From DATGFK01 sp040007395 (lineage in GTDB: Bacteria > Chloroflexota > Anaerolineae > Aggregatilineales > UBA2796), in contig JBDTVG010000004.1 in assembly GCA_040007395.1 (NCBI GenBank), positions 1 through 6,930 of the forward strand: DNA of 6,930 nucleotides, written 5' to 3'. Below, piece by piece: positions 1 to 4,555 of the stretch. Position 1 is the stretch's first letter; the number at the start of each line of letters is the position of its first letter. The notes below the pieces were generated by a model that saw nothing but the letters and a program-made list of their open reading frames with translations, was not told the origin of the DNA and did not search any database. Made by a program: the position numbers and the translations under genes.

Positions 1-1424
1 AATACACGAAACGGCGCGGTTCGCAAAGCTACCGCATTGACCGGGCTACCCGCGTAGGCCAGACACAGATTGATCCCCAGTGTCCGCAGGAACGTGCTTT
101 TGCCGGACATATTCGATCCCGTAATCGTGATCACCTGTCCGAGCTTGTCTACGGTGAAATCGTTGCAGATCTTGTGATCCTCAGTGAGCAGTGGATGACC
201 AAGCTGCCTCGCCTCCAACACAGGCGACTGAGACGTATTGGCAGCAATGTCGGGGAAAGTATATTCTGGGTTCAGGGTGCCGAAATTGGCAAGCGAACTG
301 AGGGCTTCCAGTTCGATCCAGACCTCTAACCAATCGGGCAGCAGCGCCGTGATCTCGGCCTTGTAACCGTTCAACAGGTGAGCGAAGTACATATCCCACG
401 GCACAACGGCGTTGATCAGCAGCCACAGACTCGGCGTGTGAGTCACACTCACCGCCGTCGCGACACGGGCAATTCGCCGCAACTGCGCCGAAGGCCGATT
501 AGTAGAATCGAGGAAAGGCTGGCATAGGCTTTTTAGTCTGCTCTCGCGGCGATAGGGATACTTCTCAAGATGGCTAAAGACGGCGCTCAGTTTGCTTAAC
601 GCATCTTGCACCGATAGCACCGCCTCAAACAGACCCGCCAGATCCCGCGATTTGACGAACAATATGGTCAGATAAACGAGCAGCGTCACCACCCAGAACG
701 ACGGAAAGTTTGTCATCGCGGAGAGCGCGAACAGCGCAATATTGATGCACGCCAGCACGGTCAGCAGTTGCAAGGTTGGGCGCAGCGAACTGGTTGGCGC
801 TTGCTGATCGAACCAGTCTAATACCCGCTTGACCTTCCACTGTCTGCCCGCGCCCGCCGAGGCCAGCCGCCCGCGCAGATTGAGCTTGTCACGGAACAGG
901 GGCAGGATCAGCAGTTCTTTGACGAGCGCTTGTCGCTGAGCAATGGTCTGCGGATTAGGCTGCGTATTCAGCAGCCAATCGCGGAGCCGCTGACTGCCTT
1001 CATAAGAGATCGCCGTATCCAGCAAATGATGGATCGAACGCTCTCCCACCAGATCGAGATCGACAGACAGCGGATCGTCGGACTGCGGCAAGGGCAGCGG
1101 AATATGCGCCCAATCGAGCGTCATGCGGGCGATCTGCCGCGCCTTGATCTGCCGCCAAGTGGTAACTTCAGCGATGCTCCGCAAGATACGCCGATGGATA
1201 CGCACTGCCAGCGCAAACGCAACAATCGTGATGGCGCTAGTCAGCCAGAACGCCCACTCGCCAACCGCAAAATTGGCGATAAAGGCTAACACAAAGCCGC
1301 CCGCAAAAATTGCCAATCGCAGCGCGGAGATTTGATCTGACACCCGGCGCAGACTCACCAAGCGCTTGTCAAGACGGCGAATTTGATGTTCAAAGGTCGT
1401 TAAGCGGGATTGTTTGGTGGTCAA
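1..1424 (-). CDS. Membrane-anchored MutS-like ATPase (partial, C-terminus beyond window)
   Basis: An uninterrupted minus-strand reading frame of 474 codons runs off the left edge. Residues 436-444 read GSNMSGKST, the MutS-type Walker A (usually GPNMGGKST), preceded by a MutS-like 'GHPLL' (409-413) and 'NDFTVDKLGQVITI'. Around residues 123-152 'DLDLVGERSIHHLLDT...GSQRLRDWLL' resembles the start of the MutS core (domain III). Hydrophobic segments at about 36-55, 57-76, 218-238 and 241-258 predict four membrane helices, in two pairs; the second pair lies inside the core, about where MutS carries its DNA-clamp lever. The N-terminal mismatch-recognition domain is absent. It therefore belongs to the membrane MutS-related group, whose role is not established; canonical mismatch repair is unlikely. 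Walker B and the dimer-completing C-terminus lie outside the window. The start is TTG at 1424-1422, because an in-frame TAA lies two codons upstream; no Shine-Dalgarno sequence is visible. The first in-frame ATG (residue 101) would lose the first membrane pair. Confidence 0.9.
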   Translation of the reverse strand, partial: MTTKQSRLTTFEHQIRRLDKRLVSLRRVSDQISALRLAIFAGGFVLAFIANFAVGEWAFWLTSAITIVAFALAVRIHRRILRSIAEVTTWRQIKARQIARMTLDWAHIPLPLPQSDDPLSVDLDLVGERSIHHLLDTAISYEGSQRLRDWLLNTQPNPQTIAQRQALVKELLILPLFRDKLNLRGRLASAGAGRQWKVKRVLDWFDQQAPTSSLRPTLQLLTVLACINIALFALSAMTNFPSFWVVTLLVYLTILFVKSRDLAGLFEAVLSVQDALSKLSAVFSHLEKYPYRRESRLKSLCQPFLDSTNRPSAQLRRIARVATAVSVTHTPSLWLLINAVVPWDMYFAHLLNGYKAEITALLPDWLEVWIELEALSSLANFGTLNPEYTFPDIAANTSQSPVLEARQLGHPLLTEDHKICNDFTVDKLGQVITITGSNMSGKSTFLRTLGINLCLAYAGSPVNAVALRTAPFRV

Positions 1425-1447
1425 AATTTAGGGTGATTCATATTAGA

Positions 1448-1474
1448 AATAGGCGGTAGTTGCTACCGCCTATT
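1448..1474. terminator. Perfect 12-bp hairpin, probable terminator or leader element
   Basis: The arms 1448-1459 (AATAGGCGGTAG) and 1463-1474 (CTACCGCCTATT) are perfectly complementary around a 3-nt loop. The hairpin lies downstream of the oxidoreductase gene ending at 1553 and 24 bases before the TTG start of the MutS-like gene, both on the minus strand. No long U-tract follows on either strand; on the minus strand the next bases are TCTAATATG. It may terminate or attenuate read-through into the MutS-like gene. Its stem would also occupy the region just upstream of that gene's ribosome site. Confidence 0.6.
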
Positions 1475-1500
1475 ATCATGGGCTAAGTGCAATGTTTCAA

Positions 1501-1542
1501 TACAGATTCCGGAAACGCTCATGAATCGCGTCGGAATCCGTA
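1501..1542. repeat. Extended imperfect palindrome after the oxidoreductase gene
   Basis: The outer arms 1501-1511 and 1532-1542 pair at 10 of 11 positions (TACAGATTCCG against CGGAATCCGTA, one A/C mismatch). An inner ACGC/GCGT stem (1515-1518, 1528-1531) stacks on the outer stem with a 3-nt bulge, leaving a 9-nt loop. It starts 10 bases after the stop codon of the minus-strand oxidoreductase gene. It has no U-tract, so it could be a factor-dependent terminator, an mRNA 3'-end stabiliser or a dispersed REP-like palindrome. With the hairpin at 1448-1474 it fills most of this 128-base gap; I see no gene in the gap. Confidence 0.5.
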
Positions 1543-1552
1543 TGGGTAAAAC

Positions 1553-2197
1553 CTACTTACCCACCAGTTTAAAGGCGTGCGTGAGCTTTTGCGTTTGTCG
1601 CATATAGAGGAACCAGATCATCGACAGCGATTCCAAATAGCGTGCGCTCTCGATCCCGCCCAGATCAACAACACCTTGCCAGCCAAACTGCCTGAGAATA
1701 TCCGTCACCTCCTGTTTGGCCTCGGCATCGTTCCCGGCGATGAACATATCAGGCTCACCACCCGATTGTGCCGGATTGACCATCGTACTCGCCGTGACGA
1801 TATTCAGTGCCTTAACGACTCTGGCATCGGGAATCAACCGCTGCACGACCTCACCACCGGAATCGGTCTGCCCGACGGACAGTGTTGGTTTTCCAGTACT
1901 CATATCGAGCGGATTGGTAATATCGATGACCACTTTGCCCGCGAAATGGGCAGGGTTCGCCATCCGAATCGCATTCTCCGTCGCGCCATTTGCCCAGCGT
2001 GTCGCTAGCACCAAAATATCACCAAAAGCGGCAGCCTGGTCTGGCATTCCTACGGAACCATGCGATCCTACTCTCGTTGTCCAGTCTGATAATTTTTGCG
2101 GATCGCGGGTGCCGATTTTCGTTTCGTAGCCGAGTTGTGCGAATTTTGCACCGACGGTTTGCCCAACAATTCCCGATCCTAGAATGCCGACCTTCAT
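1553..2197 (-). CDS. NADPH-dependent F420 reductase-like / COG2085 NAD(P)-binding oxidoreductase
   Basis: The 214-residue protein begins with a Rossmann motif, GSGIVG at residues 7-12. It continues with GTRDP at 29-33, which in this family contacts the 2'-phosphate of NADP, and 'VIDITNPLD' at 90-98. The C-terminus 'DLGGIESARYLESLSMIWFLYM' (178-199) is the family's characteristic tail. The family includes F420:NADP oxidoreductase (Fno) and many relatives that use other electron partners, so hydride transfer with NADP(H) is well supported while the second substrate is not. Length is normal for the family and the protein should be cytosolic. The ATG start has AAGGAG (2209-2204) 6 bases upstream. 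It is the second gene of an operon, 42 bases after the ABM gene, and should share that gene's TetR-controlled promoter. Two hairpins follow the stop codon. Confidence 0.88.
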   Translation of the reverse strand: MKVGILGSGIVGQTVGAKFAQLGYETKIGTRDPQKLSDWTTRVGSHGSVGMPDQAAAFGDILVLATRWANGATENAIRMANPAHFAGKVVIDITNPLDMSTGKPTLSVGQTDSGGEVVQRLIPDARVVKALNIVTASTMVNPAQSGGEPDMFIAGNDAEAKQEVTDILRQFGWQGVVDLGGIESARYLESLSMIWFLYMRQTQKLTHAFKLVGK

Positions 2198-2239
2198 GAG
2201 TAGCTCCTTACCAATTGTGTAGCCGTTGGCGCTACCCGA

Positions 2240-2539
2240 CTACACTTCAAACCGAACTTCAAAGACCTCTATCGCAGGTCTCCCTGCAAAATAGTTCGCT
2301 AGCGTGGCAGACTGCTGTTGAACATTGCCTTGCCGATTTGCCAGTTCATCGGCCTGAGTAGTCCAGCGGCTGATGATCGCCATCTTGTTCGATTCATGAC
2401 TGATCATAAACTGGTGTCCCAAGAAGCCGGGGATTGGGGTGGCAAGCGCTACACCTGCTTCAAAGTTACGGATCATTTCCTCCGACAATTCATCCAACAT
2501 CCCCGGCTTTATCTCAGCGATAGCGACACGTACATACAT
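2240..2539 (-). CDS. Antibiotic biosynthesis monooxygenase (ABM) domain protein
   Basis: This is a 99-residue single-domain protein of the dimeric alpha-beta-barrel type (ABM, YgiN/HmoA-like). The sequence starts 'MYVRVAIAEIKPGMLDEL', has the mid-domain 'PIPGFLGHQFMISHES' followed by 'MAIISRWTT', and ends with the barrel strand 'AIEVFEVRFEV'. Relatives are small cytosolic oxygenases or quinol/heme-interacting proteins, and many are stress-induced; the substrate here is unknown. The reading frame is open upstream to an ATG at 2662, giving 140 residues. I reject that start because its first codon lies in the -35 box of the predicted promoter and the extra 41 residues show no ABM character. ATG 2539 is the natural domain start, although its ribosome site is weak (AAAGG about 12 bases upstream). 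It is the first gene of the operon and is divergent from TetR regulator 1. Confidence 0.82.
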   Translation of the reverse strand: MYVRVAIAEIKPGMLDELSEEMIRNFEAGVALATPIPGFLGHQFMISHESNKMAIISRWTTQADELANRQGNVQQQSATLANYFAGRPAIEVFEVRFEV

Positions 2540-2590
2540 TTGGTATTGCTGCCTTTCAATGCAGTTCCCGCTAAGGAACTTATCTCTAAA

Positions 2591-2615
2591 GATATGCAAC
2601 GAGTTGTTGCATATC
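2591..2615. promoter_or_regulatory. Operator-like perfect 10-bp dyad (GATATGCAAC-N5-GTTGCATATC)
   Basis: The two 10-bp arms (2591-2600 and 2606-2615) are exactly complementary with a 5-base spacer, a size typical of TetR-family operators. It lies about 12-36 bases downstream of the predicted minus-strand transcription start of the ABM operon and overlaps the candidate -35 of the tetR-side promoter. A bound repressor could therefore block both directions. The likely binder is the TetR protein encoded at 2710, because the half-site recurs immediately before that gene. Confidence 0.7.
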
Positions 2616-2632
2616 CACACCACTGTTGTAAA
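2604..2632 (+). promoter_or_regulatory. Tentative promoter of TetR regulator 1
   Basis: TTGTTG (2604-2609), a 17-base spacer and TGTAAA (2627-2632) form a weak plus-strand promoter candidate. It overlaps the 2591-2615 dyad and runs head-on against the ABM promoter. No better plus-strand promoter was found between 2540 and 2709. Confidence 0.3.
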
Positions 2633-2633
2633 A

Positions 2634-2662
2634 ATAGTAGGCGTGTTAGCATGACTGGTCAA
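2634..2662 (-). promoter_or_regulatory. Sigma-70-type promoter of the ABM/oxidoreductase operon
   Basis: On the minus strand TTGACC (2662-2657) is followed, after exactly 17 bases, by TACTAT (2639-2634). Each box matches the consensus at five of six positions. Transcription would start near 2627, giving a leader of roughly 88 bases that contains the 2591-2615 dyad. This position also rules out the upstream ATG at 2662 as the ABM start. Confidence 0.7.
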
Positions 2663-2681
2663 TCATCAAAGATAGGGGTTT

Positions 2682-2697
2682 TGTTGCGTTTGCAACA
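2682..2697. promoter_or_regulatory. Second operator-like dyad (TGTTGC-N4-GCAACA)
   Basis: This perfect 6-bp inverted repeat (2682-2687, 2692-2697) ends just before the GGGAG ribosome site of TetR regulator 1. It uses the same GTTGC/GCAAC half-sites as the 2591-2615 dyad but in the opposite relative orientation. TTGTTGC and TGCAAC are each shared by both sites. It could be an autoregulatory site, or a small hairpin in the leader that influences translation. Confidence 0.5.
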
Positions 2698-2709
2698 GGG
2701 AGAGCCATA

Positions 2710-3324
2710 TTGGTGCAAAACGTGGAAGAAACCAAAGATTTACGAGTGCGGCGTACCCGCAAACTACTTCAGCAAGCACTCATGGAACTGACCGTTGAGA
2801 AGGGCTTTCTGGCTGTCACCATTCACGATCTCACCGAACGCGCCATGATCAATCGATCGACGTTTTACCGTCACTATCTGGATAAATACGATCTTCTGGA
2901 ACAATATATGCAAGAAGTCTATGAGTTGGTCGCATTAGAAGCGCCACCGATCCAGAACGCTGGCGAGACTGGCAAGGAAGTGCCATATGGATTGATTAAT
3001 CTGCTCAAGCATATCCAAAGGTATGCCGATTTTTACCGGGTAATGTTTGGTGCGAAGGGCGATCCGGCTTTTACGCAACACTTTCGCCGAAATTCAGAAA
3101 AACGCTTCCGCTACTTGTTATCGACAGAAAGTATTGCAACCACATCGAACTTACCGCCACTCAGCCTAAGAGTAAACTATGTGTCGTATGCTGGAATCGG
3201 TGCCATTGTTTGGTGGTTGGAAAATGGTCAACCCTGTAGCGCTGAACAGCTTGCAGAATGGCTTGGACAATTTAGCACCAAAGTGACCGGACTTTCTCCA
3301 CAAGAATCCCGCCGAGACGGCTAG
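2710..3324 (+). CDS. TetR/AcrR-family transcriptional regulator 1
   Basis: This is a 204-residue protein of normal TetR length. The N-terminal DNA-binding domain runs from about residue 13 to 60; its helix-turn-helix with the recognition helix 'INRSTFYRHYLDKYDLLEQY' (47-66) is diagnostic of the family. The C-terminal part, with 'YRVMFGAKGDPAFTQHF' and 'AIVWWLENGQPCSAEQLAEWL', matches the TetR_C_8/DhaS-like ligand-binding type. It should act as a cytosolic dimeric repressor released by a small molecule. The start is TTG at 2710, seven bases after GGGAG (2698-2702); GTG at 2713 is equally possible. The gene is divergent from the ABM/oxidoreductase operon, with dyads in the shared control region, so repression of that operon and of itself is the simplest model. 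The inducer is unknown. Confidence 0.92.
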   Translation: MVQNVEETKDLRVRRTRKLLQQALMELTVEKGFLAVTIHDLTERAMINRSTFYRHYLDKYDLLEQYMQEVYELVALEAPPIQNAGETGKEVPYGLINLLKHIQRYADFYRVMFGAKGDPAFTQHFRRNSEKRFRYLLSTESIATTSNLPPLSLRVNYVSYAGIGAIVWWLENGQPCSAEQLAEWLGQFSTKVTGLSPQESRRDG

Positions 3325-3352
3325 GAAACTGGTTCTAAGCTACGCCGCCTCG
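3313..3352 (+). terminator. Weak hairpin overlapping the tetR-1 stop codon
   Basis: The arms 3313-3324 and 3340-3352 pair as CGAG/CTCG, CGGC/GCCG and TAG/CTA, with one A/C mismatch and one bulged base, around a 15-base loop. The stem includes the TAG stop of TetR regulator 1. No T-run follows (TTAAGCAG), so it is only a possible terminator. The remaining bases up to 3400 hold no gene. Confidence 0.3.
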
Positions 3353-3400
3353 TTAAGCAGATACCTTGTCATTACAAGTCTTATTGAGTGTAATCGCCTC

Positions 3401-3475
3401 GATTGAAATGATTTTCAATCAAGTGCTTGACAAAATTTCAAATCAAGTTTATTATATTTTCAATCAAGTGCTTGA
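3401..3475. promoter_or_regulatory. Multi-copy operator of the TetR-2/VOC operon
   Basis: Three layers are visible. A perfect 8-bp dyad, GATTGAAA-TGAT-TTTCAATC, lies at 3401-3420. A 20-bp sequence beginning ATTTTCAATCAAG is repeated exactly at 3411-3430 and 3456-3475, and each copy ends in the short palindrome TCAAG-TG-CTTGA. The half-site TTTCAATCAAG also occurs with one extra A at 3436-3447, so it appears three times at 22-23 base steps, about two helical turns. The sites cover the -35 box and the region just after the -10 box. This arrangement suggests cooperative binding, probably autorepression by the TetR protein that follows. Confidence 0.75.
3427..3455 (+). promoter_or_regulatory. Near-consensus sigma-70-type promoter of the TetR-2/VOC operon
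   Basis: TTGACA (3427-3432, perfect) and TATTAT (3450-3455, five of six) are separated by exactly 17 bases. Transcription would begin near 3462, giving a leader of about 29 bases. It is embedded in the operator repeats, so a strong promoter under tight repression is expected. Confidence 0.85.
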
Positions 3476-3490
3476 GTGAAAGGAACTGAA

Positions 3491-4132
3491 ATGGACGACA
3501 CACAACCGAAAGAGGAGGCTGCCCATCGATCTACAGAGCGTGGCGACGAACGCCGTCAAAGCTTGGTGCTTGCGGCCTATCAAATCATTGCCAAAAAAGG
3601 CTTTGAGGGCTTGAGGGTAAGAGAGGTCGCGGCACGAATCGGCGTCAACATCGCGACCTTACATTACTACTTCAACAGTAAAGAGGATCTGATTCGCGGG
3701 GTGGTGGAGTACTTGCTACACCAGTTCATCACTGTTGAAGCTCCGCTCCCTGCCGAAGGAGTACAGAACGCCCTGCAAAAACTACATCAAAGTTTTGCAG
3801 ATTTGCAATATCAGTTGCAAGTAGCTCCAGAAATGTTCGTGGTCTTGACCGAACTGCACCTTCGATCACAACGCGATCCCGCTATCCAGTCGATGCTAAC
3901 GGCACTAAACGATGGCTGGCAGATGCACATTGAGGAGATCTACCGGGAAGGGTTGCAGCAACAGCTATTTCGCCCGGATGTTGATCCGCATCGTGCCGCT
4001 TCATGGCTTATTGCGTTGATCAAAGGCTTAAGCCTTCAAGTCGTGAGTAATCTGGAACACTTCGACTTCAACCTGATCGCTACCGAATTTATCGCTGGGT
4101 TCCTGAACCCGCCTACAAAAGGAGAACTCTAA
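3491..4132 (+). CDS. TetR/AcrR-family transcriptional regulator 2
   Basis: This is a 213-residue regulator. A charged N-terminal tail of about 20 residues precedes the TetR DNA-binding domain (about 21-68), in which 'LRVREVAARIGVNIATLHYYFNSKEDLI' (41-68) is the helix-turn-helix and its following helix. The rest is a helical ligand-binding domain that I cannot assign to a subclass. The ATG at 3491 is chosen because AAAGGA (3479-3484) stands 6 bases upstream. An in-frame GTG at 3476 has no ribosome site, would begin within about 15 bases of the predicted transcript start, and directly abuts the operator repeat. The stop TAA shares one base with the ATG of the VOC gene, so the two are translationally coupled. 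Autoregulation through the 3401-3475 repeats is likely, and the inducer may be a substrate of the VOC protein. Confidence 0.92.
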   Translation: MDDTQPKEEAAHRSTERGDERRQSLVLAAYQIIAKKGFEGLRVREVAARIGVNIATLHYYFNSKEDLIRGVVEYLLHQFITVEAPLPAEGVQNALQKLHQSFADLQYQLQVAPEMFVVLTELHLRSQRDPAIQSMLTALNDGWQMHIEEIYREGLQQQLFRPDVDPHRAASWLIALIKGLSLQVVSNLEHFDFNLIATEFIAGFLNPPTKGEL

Positions 4133-4479
4133 TGGTAGAAACCTCACTCAAAGGCTTGACCCTGCATGTCGCAGATGTCGAGAAGTCTATAGAATTTTAC
4201 AGTCGTATTGCTGGAGCGCATCTGGAACGACACCGCCCCGGCGAATTTGCCTTATTTCGCATCGGATCGGGCAGCTTGCATCTGGCAAAACTCGGCGGGA
4301 AGACACGCTTTCATATCGAGTTGGAAGCCGATGATGTGAATGCGATGCACAAACAACTCCTTGAAGCCGGACTTGAGCCGACGACTCCCAAACATCATCC
4401 TTGGGGTAAGACAGATTTCAAGCTGACAGACCCCGATGGCAACCAGCTTGAGTTTGGCGTTTTCGAAGGCAACGAGTAG
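4132..4479 (+). CDS. VOC-superfamily protein (glyoxalase/dioxygenase/bleomycin-resistance fold)
   Basis: This 115-residue protein has the two beta-alpha-beta-beta-beta modules of the vicinal-oxygen-chelate fold. The first opens with 'LTLHVADVEKSIEFY' and the second with 'FHIELEADDVNAMHKQLLEAG'; the typical end 'LTDPDGNQLEFGVFE' follows. Candidate metal ligands are H12, H50, H61 and E107. That set would fit a metal-dependent lyase, dioxygenase or thiol transferase rather than a pure drug-binding protein, but the substrate cannot be read from the sequence. It should act as a cytosolic dimer. AAAAGGAG (4117-4124) lies 7 bases before the ATG, which overlaps the TAA of the TetR gene (TAATG). The pairing implies that the enzyme or binding protein is induced by the ligand sensed by that TetR. 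Confidence 0.88.
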   Translation: MVETSLKGLTLHVADVEKSIEFYSRIAGAHLERHRPGEFALFRIGSGSLHLAKLGGKTRFHIELEADDVNAMHKQLLEAGLEPTTPKHHPWGKTDFKLTDPDGNQLEFGVFEGNE

Positions 4480-4516
4480 TCACAGACCGCGCTAACCCGC
4501 TTCGCACTGGAACTTC

Positions 4517-4549
4517 ATGCTGGGTCAGTTATACGGACTGGCCCAGCAT
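4517..4549. terminator. Bidirectional terminator-like hairpin between convergent genes
   Basis: The arms 4517-4529 (ATGCTGGGTCAGT) and 4537-4549 (ACTGGCCCAGCAT) form a 13-bp stem containing one G-U pair on the plus-strand RNA, with a 7-base loop. It sits between the VOC stop (4479) and the stop of the minus-strand reductase (4556). The plus-strand tail TTATAC is only weakly U-rich. Position and stability support termination in both directions. Confidence 0.7.
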
Positions 4550-4555
4550 TTATAC

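Noticed and set aside
181..840. Two short minus-strand frames of 81 and 71 codons
   Set aside because: They lie in another frame inside the MutS-like gene and have no recognisable content.
930..1335. Two overlapping plus-strand frames of 119 and 70 codons
   Set aside because: They are antisense to the MutS-like gene, have arginine- and proline-rich composition without domains, and the minus frame is clearly the coding one.
2219..2235. Short inverted repeat GTAGC-N7-GCTAC between the ABM and oxidoreductase genes
   Set aside because: The 5-bp stem is too short to call a terminator or processing site, and it would separate two genes that look co-transcribed.
2318..2791. A 157-codon plus-strand frame spanning the ABM gene and the start of TetR 1
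   Set aside because: It crosses two real genes and a promoter region in the wrong frame and shows no domain.
3365..3394. CTTGT-N4-ACAAG and ATTACA-N12-TGTAAT dyads before the TetR-2 operator
   Set aside because: The short arms overlap each other in AT-rich DNA. They are far less convincing than the repeats downstream and may be chance.
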